In this document: piece by piece, positions 35,903 through 47,485 of the stretch
Numbering within the stretch: the stretch's first letter is position 1
How the letters are laid out: each line of letters starts with the position of its first letter
Assembly (NCBI GenBank): GCA_964036665.1
Contig: OZ038526.1
Location: 19,654,001 to 19,718,000, forward strand
DNA: 64,000 bases
Direction of reading: 5' to 3'
DNA from: Gordius sp. MW1
Lineage: Eukaryota; Nematomorpha; Gordioida; Gordea; Gordiidae
Translations under genes and position numbers: made by a program
The notes under the pieces: model-generated
What the model saw: only the letters and a program-made list of their open reading frames with translations
What the model was told of the DNA's origin: nothing
Database searches by the model: none

Positions 35903-38900
35903 CTGACCTTTCCATTCAGGCGACTTCCGGAAACGGTCATAAACCAAGTCGCCTATTCTACTTTTGATCGTACGTCAGGACATAAGTTTTTGATTGACAC
36001 AGGAGCTGACGTGTCCATCATTCCAAGACCCGTCAACTCACCTAAGGTACCAAATGGTCCAGTATTGCAGGCGGCCAATCATAGCAATATCTCTACCTAT
36101 GGACAAAAGATGTTGTCCATCAATCTAGGTCTGAGACGCCCAATACAGTGGTTATTTCTGATCGCCGAGGTACACACCCCTATCATTGGAGCCGACCTCT
36201 TGCACCAATACAACATCATAGTAGATGTCAAAAACCAGCGATTAATTGATGGTCTGACTCACGTAACTTCAAAAGGAATTTCCACCCATCATCAAACGTT
36301 AGGAATCCGCATAGCTCTCTCGAGTCAGGACTCTAAGTTGGAATCTGTGATCAACAACTTTCCATCACTCCTAACTCCTTTAAATTTCACCCAACAAATT
36401 TCAACCAACGACATCTTTCACCACATAGCAACAAAAGGGCCGGCACAATACGCACGTCCAAGGCGACTTACTGCTGAAAAACTTAATGTTGCTAAGAAAG
36501 AATTTGAATATATGTTGGAACTGGGAATCATAAGGAAATCTAAAAGCAACTGGGCGGCACCACTACATTTGGCTGCTAAAAAATCAGGTGACTGGCGTCC
36601 GTGTGGAGATTTTAGAGCCTTGAACAAAGTCACCGTACCAGACAGGTACCCAATTCCTCACATTCACGACTTCACAGCTAACCTTCACGGAAAAGCAATT
36701 TTTTCTAAGCTGGATTTAGTTAGAGCCTACCATCACATTCCGGTAGCGCCGGACGACATCTGTAAAACAGCCGTGACGACACCATTCGGTCTTTAAGAAT
36801 TCACGAGGATGCCGTTTGGTCTAAAAAATGCAGCCCAAACGTTCCAAAGATTCATAGACGAAGTTTTGCGAGGACTAAATTACGCCTACGCGTACATAGA
36901 CGATGTACTTATAGCAAGCGGCTCAGAAGAAGAACACGAATCTAAAGACCGTCTTGCAACGACTCCAAAAGTACGACCTCAGGATCAACCCTGCAAAATG
37001 TCAATTTGGAGTGCGAGAATTAGAGTTCCTGGGTCACAAAGTTTCGGCCGCAGGTATTATTCCGTTACCAGAGACGATTGAGGCTATTAAAAACTTTGCA
37101 ACGCCAGTTTCATGTAAACAACTCCGAAGATTCTTAGGCATGATCAACTTCTATCGAAGATTTCTGCCCAATATTGCTAAAACCCCATCCGTTGACAGAC
37201 ATACTAAAGAATCCGCAAAAATCTATAGCGTTCAACAAACTGCAGGAAGAAGCCTTCGACCCAGCAAAATCCGCTCTAATCAATTTTACCAAGCTAAATT
37301 TTTTGAATACCAGTCCAGAAACCCAAATTACACTAACAACAGACGCCTCTAATTCAGCAGTCGGTGCGGTATTACAACAAACAATGGCCGGAGAGACTAC
37401 ACCAATAGCGTTTTTCTTTACTAAGCTTCAGCCAACACAATCACGATACAGTACATTTGGTCGTGAGCTTCTCGCCATTTACCTAGCAATCAAGCATTTT
37501 CGACACATCCTGGAAGGCCGAATATTTACCGTGTACACCGACCACAAACCACTCACATACGCCTTTGACGCTAAGCCTGATAAGTACTCTCCGAGAGAGA
37601 TACGACAGCTCGACCTAATCTCACAATATACCACTGACATTCGCTTCATTAAAGGCGAAGGAAACACAGTAGCAGATGCTCTATCTCGGATAGGAGTAGA
37701 CGCGGTAAATCTTCCAAAAATGCCAGAATTAGACGACATTAGCAAGCACCAAAAAAACGACAAGTCTTTGGAAGGTTTAGAAGATACTACTTCACTAAAA
37801 CTACAAGTATTACCCATCCCAGGGTCAGATAACAAAATCCTTTGCGATTTGTCGACTACTAAACCTCGACCGGTCATACCTGACGCACTGAGGAGAACAG
37901 TTTTTGACCATTTTCACTCGTTATCACACCCAGGAGTTCGATCCACCCTAAAGCTCATCACTAGTCGCGTAGTCTGGCCATCTATCAACAAGGACGTCAC
38001 TAACTGGGCAAGAACATGCATAAGATGTCAACGTTGTAAAGTACACCGACACACCATTACGAAACCAGGTACTTTTAAACAACCCGATGCCAGATTCGCT
38101 CATGTCCACTTGGATGTAGTAGGACCACTACCACCCTCCAACGGGTTCACTCACATGCTAACGGCAGTTGACCGTTTCTCGGGATGGCCCATGGCCATAC
38201 CACTTAAAGAAACATCCGCCGAAGTTATCGCGGACAAATTTATCAAGAACTGGGTGGCAAATTATGGGGTTCCGAGTACAGTTACCACAGATAGGGGATC
38301 CCAGTTTCAGTCACAGCTTTTTAGAGAGTTCGAGAATATTTTAGGATGCGAACACATTAAAACTACAGCTTACCACCCGTCCGCGAACGGGGTAGTCGAA
38401 CGTTTCCACCGGCAGTTAAAGACTTCGTTAAAAGCCTCAGGAAACACAAAATGGGGTGAAGTTCTGCCCTTTGTCCTATTAGGTATCCGCACAACCATCA
38501 AGGAAGACATTGGTCGCACACCGGCGGAAGTGCTATACGGGACTAACTTAAGTCTCCCAGGAGATTATTTCTCACAAGAAACAACGCAACAATCAGCAGA
38601 ACAAGTACATCAATTCGTCGAGAAGTTGAGAGAAGCGATGATGGCGTCGCCGTACCCCGTGCCACACCACCATGGCGAAACAAAAGAACAGGTAAATCGG
38701 TACCTGTGGGAAACACCGCAAGTGTTTGTCAGAAATGATACAGTACGCAAACCTCTCACTCCACCCTACGATGGGCCCTTCAAAGTCTTACTTCGTAGAC
38801 CAAAGTACTTTATAATCGAGAAAAATGGAAAAAAGGACTCCATATCAATCGACCGATTGAAGCCCGCTTATGTAGAAAGCAAGAAACCGGTACATAATCA

Positions 38901-39018
38901 AGAAACCTCCCTCAAGAAACCTATTTTACAAGAACCAGAGCAGGAACAACAACCAGTCAAAACCACTTGCAGTGGCAGACATGTCCATTGGCCCAAAAGA
39001 CTTTGCCAATACAAGTGA
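35903..39018 (+). pseudogene. Pol of gypsy element 2 (PR-RT-RH-IN), broken
   Basis: Protease [12 protein letters not shown] is at ~35984-36020. RT starts near 36450 and continues with [26 protein letters not shown] and the catalytic YIDDVLIA near 36893. RNase H includes TDASNSAVGAVL near 37350 and TDHKPLTY near 37538. Integrase has an H...H...C-x2-C zinc region ending CIRCQRC near 38020, catalytic HLDVVGPLP (~38107), TTDRGSQF (~38288) and the Glu in SANGVVERFH (~38385). The RNase H-integrase frame (37174-39018, 614 residues) is uninterrupted. Upstream are a nonsense codon at 36794-36796 inside RT and frameshifts near 36950 and 37175. The copy is therefore predicted inactive unless those are assembly errors. 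Confidence 0.85.
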
Positions 39019-39089
39019 TACACAGGCGAGATGGTGTCCACCTAATCGATCGTTTAGTGTTACTCCAAACAATCTAGGGGGAGAATATC

Positions 39090-39277
39090 TGTAGCGACAT
39101 AAACATTGAAAATGTAGCAAGTCGACGAAACACATATGTTTTTATCTTCCTCCAATTTCATCGGTTCATATTATTAACGTTCGCTCGCGTTTCGCTTATA
39201 TGTTTGTTTGATTCCCTGTTGTTATAATAAATTCATTTCGAATCATTTTTATTTTGTAGAGAACATATTTCTCTACA
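39090..39277 (+). repeat. 3' LTR of gypsy element 2 (188 bp)
   Basis: Starts TGTAGCGACA after the polypurine tract AGGGGGAGAA (39076-39085) and ends CTCTACA. An internal AATAAA is shared with the 5' LTR (TATAATAAATTC). Confidence 0.9.
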
Positions 39278-39735
39278 AAGTTTATATATAAACACTCTAT
39301 AATTTTTACATCAGTTGTAACAGTTCCTTCAATAAATCCTAAGTCTCTCCCAACTCTAGCTATTATTCCAACATCCCTTATTTGTAAGTTTATTTATAAC
39401 ATTCTATAATTTTTTAGGAGAGGGTGTATCAGTTCTTCCTACAAATTCTAAGTCTCTTCGAGCTCCTGCCTCACCTTTTACTATCCCAACATTCCATATT
39501 TGTTATTACACATGGATTTAATTTTTGTGTAAAAACGAAATAATTAAGTTACTAAACAGAGTATAATAACTTCATTAATTTATAATCTTTGTGTATTAAA
39601 TTTCTAAGCTTTAATAATATTCACTATAAAGTATAAACTCTTAAAACTATAAAATTAGATTATACAACAAAGCTAGAATATTATCATTTGTTAATTGTTA
39701 AAGCTTAATTTCATCAAATAAAAGCCTATTCTAGA

Positions 39736-40063
39736 TATAAATAGGTTAAATGAATGATTCCTTAAATTAATACTGATATTCTTAAAAGTGCAGGAGATAT
39801 TTAGATAACTCTTTGGTAAAGTTTCTTATTGAATATGACTAATTTTGCTCATAACAAAAATAACTTTTTTAATTCTATGGTTGATATAATAAGAACATAT
39901 TAAATAAATGATTCCTTAAATTAATACTGGGATTCTTAAAAGTGCATGAGATATTAGATAACTCCTAAGTAAAATTTCTTAGGGAATATGACTAATTTTG
40001 CTCATAGCAAAAATAACTTTTTTTAAGTTTATGATTGATATAATAAGAACATATATAGAATGC
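39736..40063. repeat. Tandem duplication, ~164-bp unit, 2 copies
   Basis: GAATGATTCCTTAAATTAATACTG and AATATGACTAATTTTGCTCATA occur in both 39736-39900 and 39901-40063 with a few percent difference. Confidence 0.85.
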
Positions 40064-43000
40064 TTTAGGATATTGTCATATATGGTGTTTTCACTAAAAC
40101 CATAAGGGCAAGACCTAATATGAATGCTAAAAACATATTTTTTCCTCATCGTTTAACTTTGATTTCTCAATATCTATTAATCAATTCAACTGATCAGAAA
40201 GTGTAAATATTTTTAGAATGTCTTTTTTAATCACCTAAGGTGCTTATTGTAAATGCTTCCGCAAAGACCTTTTCCATAAAGATTATATTATTTTTAACTG
40301 CTATTTTGTTTCTTACCTCCTCCAGATCCTCTGCTATAACACAATGTAAAATTATAAATGTTTATAAGAATAACTACACATATAAATACAAGCATATTTA
40401 AGGTTGAGATAGTAATAGGTTTATGAGAATTTTGATAAGCCACTGCCTACACAGATAATATAAAGTTGTCCATGATATTAAGCATTTTGTTTACATGTTT
40501 TAGGTATAAAATTACAATTGTTTTAATAATCAGTTTCAGTTGTTAATTTAAAACTATATATATATAATTTATAATATTTAATTCATAAAAAAACTAATAC
40601 ATATTTATTTATAATTTTAGGTACAATTAAATTTAAAATGACTCTTCATATGTTAAAACTTTGAGATGCAGTTGTTTAATTTTAATTATTCATAGACCTT
40701 GTGATTTGAGGAAATTCCTAAGTTTTGCATTCTTTAAAGGGGATGTTGAAAAATGATTAATGGTGCATTCATAAAATTGTTTTATTAATTTTATTCAATC
40801 CATTTTTTTGGCTCACAATTACGCCCCCCCCCCTTATGATGAACATTTGGCAACGTAGTGTTCATTATGTGAGTTGTATTTTAAAATCCGCTATTCAAGG
40901 AGCTCCAGGGAAAGTATGAAAAGAGTGGCTCCTTGGAAATCCGAGGGAGTAATGTTTTATATAAACTCATATTTTTTTATAGTGGCATTTTTTATTAAAT
41001 GAAACTATAAAAATCATATGCGAGGTAAACATTCGAAAATTGCGATAGCGTTGAAATTACAAATCTTATTTATCTATATTTAGTTTCCTAAAATCAATTA
41101 AACTGTTCATATGCTATCGGCTTGAGAGACAACTATTTAACATCAATTTATTGTTATTATGAAATCATTATTATATAGCTGATTATTATCAATATATTAC
41201 ATATGATAAAATTTTTAGTGACTGTTCATATGTTTGAAGTTTGAGATGCAATTTAAGATAAATTGATGTAAAACTTAATACATAATTATAAGTTTTTATA
41301 AAAAAAAATATTATATAATTATTGTTGCAGTAATATATAATTACTAATTAGTATTTAGTACTATCAAATATTAAGTACTCATGTGTTATAGATTTGATAG
41401 CCAACTATTTATTATGAAATCATTGTTATTTAAAACCTCTTATATATAGATAATTATTATTATATATTTATTATAATACTAATGTTTTATGTTATTGTAT
41501 TAAATTAAATTTTTACATACAATTATTTTTTAATATTAATTATATGCGTTAGATATTTTGTCTAATTTGTTAATGGTGTCTTGAGGATAAAATATCTTGA
41601 CGTTGCACATGATTCTAATTAATCATATAAAATTGTTATTTTTTAATAATTTTTATGACCATTTTAACAATTTTTTTATATGTTGCTACGCCATGCTTGA
41701 AATTCGGAGAGATACTAACAATTTTTGGTGCAATTACTCGGGAGTTTATCATTTATTCAAAATTCTACGCTATGGACACAATCTTTTCCCACAATTGTTT
41801 TCATTTAAATCTACAATAAATTTGTTATAATTAACTGATAAACTAAAGCATTTGCTTATCAATAATTTTTAGGCTTAAGAATAGTTAATTGTCATAAATT
41901 TAGATATATTGATTAAATAAAATCAAGTTATAAGATCTAAAATATCGACATCATTAAATGAGTTTATTCGTCGAGTGATATACATAAGCCTAAAAATGTT
42001 TCACTGCTTTTTAATTCTATGTTCATAAAATATCATATTAATTCATATTTATAAATCATTAGACACTATTTATAATTATTTGGTGTAAATGTCCATTTAG
42101 GAAATTAACAATGTAATCATGAATTTTATTTATTTTCTTATGTAACATAAGAGAATAATTTACTAAAAAATATCTGTCGAGTTTACCCCAATCAAAATCG
42201 TATAATGTTGACTAAAACCAAAGGTCGACCGAGCAAAACTTAGCGGTCTTTACATCATAAATTCTATTATAAGCGATCATCATTTAAATGATTCATCAAA
42301 TGATAAGTTATTTATTCACAGCAGTCCAATGTACTTCACAAAGTTTGATACTTAATAATAGAACTGACATCGAAGATTTATGCTAAAGCTTATCTGGACT
42401 ATCCTCTGAACCGACCCTTGTAAATATTTTCTTCATACATTCGGGGAAAAAATACCAAATTATTATTTTACGCCTCCAATTTAAATCCTGTGTACTTTCA
42501 TAAGTCACAATTCAAAACGTTTGCTTCAGTTCAACGAAAATCTTTCAGTGCCTCTAAATCATCTTTTAAATAATATTTATTGATTGTCTTAATTGAATCA
42601 TAACTAATACCATTTAGATATACTCAGAATAACTAATATCTTCAGCAGGGATTAATTATTTATTAACCTTATTAATCTCTTTAAGTTTTAATGCATCATC
42701 TACGGTACTCAGCTAAGTTTTTACTTAAAGAGCGCTTACTAATTGACACAATGATAAATATTTTTCATATTATACGATCTTGGCTTTTAATTGCGTGATT
42801 AAATGCAGCTTAATTGAAGAAAATAGTGAAACGAAGGATCAGTGCTAGAAATAAAGCCTACAATATAATTCAGTCAATGAATTATACTCGCAACGAATCA
42901 ATTATATATAATAATTCTACCATCAGCAAGCGGAGTGGAATTGCGAATCCAACTCTTTCCGTCATTTTTCAGTTAAACTCAGGTATTTTTGGGCTGATTT

Positions 43001-43158
43001 TAAATATTTCCACAGTTATTTATTTAGCTCATTTATTAATATAAAGTCGCTCTCGTATAAACTTATCAAGGGATAGGAACACTAGCGAAAGGTAATCGGA
43101 TCCTGTATCTACTTTTTCTATAGTCTCGTTGTAAGCTCTTTCTATATCGTGTATAGTC
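40064..43158. other. AT-rich, no gene supported
   Basis: Contains a C-run at 40825-40833, low-grade repeats around 41100-41460, and a GGTCGACC-family MITE fragment at ~42200-42260. Short open frames such as 41597-41830 and 42814-43044 lack any domain pattern. Confidence 0.5.
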
Positions 43159-43166
43159 TTAGCAAT

Positions 43167-43422
43167 GAATCGGGGTCAAAATGGCAGAAAAAAAACAGCA
43201 GAATTGGTCAGAACTGGTCAGACAAGATTTTAGATAATCAATATATTAGAATTAAATCTCAAATGGGGAGGGAATTTGATGTGCATCTAATCCTAACTCT
43301 GACCCTAACCTAAAACGCTGACCTAAAACACTAACCCGAACCTTAACCCTCCTGACCAATCTTGATCTGACCAGTTCTGACCAATTCTGCTGTTTTTTTT
43401 CTGCTATTTTGACCCGGTCCCC
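43167..43422. mobile_element. MITE family J, copy 1 (256 bp), TSD TTAGCAAT, telomere-like core
   Basis: Exact 8-bp repeats TTAGCAAT lie at 43159-43166 and 43423-43430. Inverted arms of ~60 bp share GGGTCAAAAT(G/A)GCAG and AACAGCAGAATTGGTCAGAA. The centre reads CCCTAACCTAAAACGCTGACC...CTAACCCGAACCTTAACCC. Related copies lie at 52142-52324 and 62804-63006. Confidence 0.9.
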
Positions 43423-43723
43423 TTAGCAATCAGATTGTCCCATTTGAGACTATGTTGATTCAGGTATGGTTACGATTGCTCTATATTATCCCCCTTAAAT
43501 TTACACTGAAAAGTACGTCGAAATTTTTAGAGGTTTTGGATTCGACCAATATATTGCTAAAGCATATCCCTTCAAATATCAACACTTACTCTGCAAAACC
43601 AATGTATGTGTAGTGAAGTTGCAAACCAAACAGCCTAAATTCCAAACTCAACAAACGACTTTTTATTTTAAATACCGCGAGTAATATTTATTTTTTTTTA
43701 AGGTTTATTTGTTAAAAATCCGT

Positions 43724-46090
43724 TCACAGTAATATAATATAAATACATGAAATATAAAAGACAAAAAGCATCAAATAAAATGATAAACTATTCTGATATA
43801 GCATCATCGAGGGGATCTTCCAAATTGGCCAAGAATCCGCAAACGATTTAAAATTGTACTTGGCTATAAGAATACCAAGTCTTTGTTTCAGTAAAAAGGA
43901 TACCAAATGTTTAGACGGGGGAGAACGTCTTCCTACCTCTTTAAAAAAAGCTAAAGCCTGTTTGCCAAAGGTGCTTGAACACGAAGCAACCAATGGAATA
44001 AAAATGTTTGAGGATAATAGGGCTTTGTATTTATTTGTTTTCCGCCCCTCTGCAAATTCTAAAAAATCATTGTTGTAGTTACAGGGGGCAAATAGTCAAT
44101 ACATGTGAAGTCCCATTTAAGGTGAAGACCATTGCTCCATGGGACTAAAGAAGATCCATCAAAACGCATACGTCCCTCCAAGGAGGGGTCCGATGGCTCC
44201 AAGATGGATGGGATCTTTGCCCTCTTAAGAACACTTTGAATTAGGACATTGGCCTTATTGTGTCCAACATATTTGAATTTGTTTGCCAGGCAATGTAAGG
44301 GATGCCTGGCTTGTTCGTCTACAAGTATGCTACAATTTCGGCAAATAAATGGCTTCGAAAATTTCACCCCTAGTCTGAGAGCTATGGAGTACAAAAGTTC
44401 CGAGTCCTCCAGCATCATCCCGGAGAGACAGCTTGGGTAGACCTCTAGCCATTCGTGACCTGAGCCATCAAACAAAAACGATCTTAAATTAGAACACTGA
44501 CTTGCATTGCTACTCGAAATTAGGTAATCAACGGAGCGCAACACAAGTCCGGCATCCAAATCTCTTTGTCGTGAAGTTTGTGGCAAAGGTGTTCCGGGAT
44601 TGGTATTGTTTTCCCGAATAGCTAAAGCAATGGGTAAAAGCGGGTCTTCTTTAACCGGATACAACTTAAAAATGTTATCTTGTACGGATTTGTAAGATGA
44701 AATAAATGAGACTAGAGATATTGAGGCAGGTGAGCGAATCCCCAAACCACCCGATTTGGTTGGTAGGGAAGCTTGTAACCAGCTATGAGTATTGAATTTT
44801 ATATTTAAAATAGATTGCAAAATAGATTTAATATTCTGTTCGAAGAGGTTTAAAATTTCCGAGTGTAATAAGCACTTGAAGAGCGAAAACAGTGCTGAAT
44901 TTTTGAAATATTAAAATAGTTTTTTATTATATAAAAATTTTGAGTTTAAAATAGGGAGATTTTTATCCAAATAAGGTGCGAGTTCAACTCTACCGCCTAT
45001 AGGCGATCCAAGATGGCACATAGCGTCTTTCTTGATTGCTAAAAAAGGGGTAATGTTGGGATATAACGAGTAGTCAGGGGGTTGAAAGATCTCACATTTG
45101 ATCTCGTTGAGTTTTAATTTTAAAATTGGTTCGAAATCTTTTATAATTTTGATAGCTTTAAAAACTTCGCGAGGATGACCATAAAGGGTGGCATCGTCCA
45201 AGTACCAAGTATTTAGTGTTAAGTCGCATTCGTGAGATATTTTTTCAACTAATCTTTGGATACCTGAGCAAAATAATGGCGGAATCAATGGATCAACCTG
45301 TTGGATACCTTCAGATGAATTTATTTTAAAATCCCCAAATCTTAAAAAAGATGTTGAGCCATAACTTAGTAAGATGTAATTATGGAACTCTGGAAAATTC
45401 TGGAGAAAATTTTTCATAAGGACATCTCTACGAATGCAATTAGCGTTGGCAAAATCTAATTTGACCATGCAATTATCCGATGGTATGGCTTCGAGGGCTA
45501 GCCTAGCGGCATGACTAGCGGCTTCGCAGCCTCCCTTTATTCCAAAACCTAATTGATGTGGACTTAGGTTAGTGGAAAGAATCGGTTGAATTTTATTGTA
45601 TATTTTCTTAGAAATAATCCTCCTAAAGACTCCCCCAATAGCGATAGGTCTTAGGGAATTATCTTGCTTCTTAATCGCTATCAATTTGGCGCCAAACAAA
45701 ATAGGTATTATTTCATGGGGTACGTTCCCATTGACAATAAGGTTCATAAGATGTTATGGCCTTTAAGAGGCATGTTGAGTTTATGTTATTAATTTTAAGT
45801 AAATCTTGGAGATATACAGGGCGGATTCCGTCTAGGCCGGCTGCAGAATCTAGGGGAAATAAGTTAATGGCTTCAGCGACCTCGGCGGAATCTAAGGATA
45901 TGTTGGATTTAGAGTGGGGATATTTATCTGAGGATGACGAAGGAGGATATTTTAATATAAGCTGGTTGTAAGTTTCCTGTGTGCTTGGGGCGATTGTATC
46001 GTTGCCATAAAACACCCTCAGAGCTCCTTTTGGATTAAAATGATTAATTTTGCTGGATACAAGCTTAGCAGTATGTTTCAATGATGATGC
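43724..46090 (-). pseudogene. Non-LTR (LINE-type) reverse transcriptase, 5'-truncated and broken
   Basis: On the minus strand: an upstream AAGLDGIRPVYL (about 45825) leading into the fingers; LRPIAIGGVFRRI near 45640; motif A KLDFANANCIRRD near 45450; EGIQQVDPLIPPLF near 45290; the catalytic motif WYLDDATLYG near 45190; LPTKSGGLGIRSP near 44760; and a C-terminal Cys-His region CRNCSILVDEQARHPLHC near 44290. A tail continues to 43724 in another frame. One in-frame stop (44911-44913) separates RT from the C-terminal domain, with frameshifts near 45740 and 44060. No endonuclease domain is seen. A CGCGTTACGCGC-rich block lies just beyond the truncated 5' end at ~46105. The clade cannot be assigned by eye. 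Confidence 0.75.
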
Positions 46091-46204
46091 AAAAGCAGGT
46101 TTTGCGCGTTACGCGCTACAACTTCAAGCCCGCAATTTTTTTTCTGTCCAAATACGCGCTTCACGTTTCATGGATACAATTACTTTATTAATCTTTTTAC
46201 ATGT

Positions 46205-46440
46205 TTAGGATTGTCAAGTTTAGAAAATAAATATACAGTATCAACTTAATATATTGTTATTAATGTTTAGGATTGTCAACGTCAAGTTTAGAAAATAAAT
46301 ATACATTTTATTGTCTACAATATCAACTTAATATATTGTTATTAATGTTTAAAATTGTCAAGTTTAGAAAATAATATACATTATCAACTTAATATATTGT
46401 TATTAATGTTTAGGATTGTCAAGTTTAGTAAATAAATATA
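46205..46440. repeat. Short tandem array, ~60-80-bp unit, 4 copies
   Basis: GTTTAGGATTGTCAAGTTTAG...AATAAATATACA and TATCAACTTAATATATTGTTATTAAT recur at ~46205, ~46263, ~46347 and ~46409. Sequence from 46441 to 46773 shows nothing further. Confidence 0.85.
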
Positions 46441-46773
46441 ATTAAGCTTATACTTCAAAATACACATATCATTTTATTAGTATTTAATATAAAATAAATG
46501 ATAAACGTCAATTAATTTTCAAATAATGTAGAACATTTAGTTTAAACAAAAATTTATTAGCCTACCAGACTTAAAGTGTGAAATTTTTAGCATTTTATCC
46601 AAAAGATTTAGTATACTTAAAACTCCTATAAAACAAAGCTTAAAAGGCTGAAAAGATAGTTCAGGGTATTTGTTCACTAAAAAATGTACTGATAATAAAG
46701 CTTTGCCTATATATGATTATGAGATTAACAATAACAATACATAACAGTTAAAAATATCTTTCAACCCAACAAG

Positions 46774-46986
46774 CTAGAGAGATATGAGATATTTGTTCAT
46801 ATACCAATAATTTATATACTTTATTGATATAAAATAAAAGTTTTGTAAAACATTTATTAACAAAAATTTATTGGGATCAGATAAGGCTTTAAAATCTTGA
46901 AGAGAATCAAGGAATGTCTTTTCCAGATCCTGAGAAGTTCTTTGCTTCTCTGTCTCTATGTCTATTTTCTTCAGAGTGTTTTCCAT
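46774..46986 (-). CDS. Small ORF with BESS-motif-like segment
   Basis: A 70-residue frame whose middle reads LEKTFLDSLQDFKALSDPNK, resembling the BESS motif (xFLxSLxPDxKxLxxxxK) at the C-terminus of many MADF-domain proteins and some Harbinger-associated proteins. No MADF or SANT domain is found upstream. The P element starts 80 bp beyond its start codon, so upstream exons, if any, would be displaced by 4.6 kb. It may be a fragment or chance. Confidence 0.3.
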   Translation of the reverse strand: MENTLKKIDIETEKQRTSQDLEKTFLDSLQDFKALSDPNKFLLINVLQNFYFISIKYINYWYMNKYLISL

Positions 46987-47065
46987 TTAGTTTTGCAATA
47001 ATCCACTTTTAAAGTAGTATTTTAATTGATACTAGTTACCAGCCAAGTTGCATTATGTGGCCACC

Positions 47066-47101
47066 CATAGACTAAGAATAACATAGACCGCCGAACAGCT
47101 G
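47066..47101 (+). repeat. Left terminal inverted repeat of P element (transposase 3' side)
   Basis: 36 bp, beginning CATAGACTAAGAATAACATA and ending CAGCTG. It matches the right repeat except at two posit­ions near the inner end (offsets 27 and 30). Confidence 0.95.
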
Positions 47102-47485
47102 ATAATTTGCGAGCAACTTTAGAAGCCGCCATAATTAGTACCTTAACATTTATGTTTATGAACTCAACGTGTTCTATTGCGTTATATTTTATCGCGTTTT
47201 TTAAAATTTAAAAATTAACTGAATACTTCATAACAAAAACTTTTAGTAAATAAAAAAATATATGTTAGGCAAAGAAAAAATACTCCTATAATAAAATTTC
47301 AAAAAAAAGTTCAAAGAAATAATTAATAAGTAACACTTTAGAATGATAAAGAGAAATAACATAATAGCGCCATCTATAATATATTTTATTTATTATATTA
47401 AGTTACAATTTTACGATACCGGGCATCATCAAAGTTTCGCATGTGAGACTATATTAATAAATTAATTAGTTGTCAACAAAAAAAA

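Larger units (their letters stand above)
34714..39277 (+). mobile_element. Ty3/gypsy LTR retrotransposon 2, CsRn1/Kabuki-like, TSD AAGT
   Basis: The 4-bp duplications AAGT (34710-34713 and 39278-39281) are supported by the uninterrupted tandem unit at 39385-39395. LTRs are 208 and 188 bp. The primer site matches Trp-tRNA, Gag carries a CHCC-type motif, and the domain order is Gag-PR-RT-RH-IN. A Trp primer, CHCC Gag and 4-bp duplication together are hallmarks of the CsRn1 clade as I recall it. Confidence 0.85.
34684..39505. repeat. ~120-bp tandem repeat interrupted by gypsy element 2
   Basis: Units contain TATTATTCCAACATCCC, TATTTGTAAGTTTAT and AAGTCTCT(C/T). The first unit is split at 34713/39278 by the retrotransposon, the second is 39361-39480, and a partial third starts at 39481. 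The intact second unit provides a natural empty-site reference for the insertion. Confidence 0.8.
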
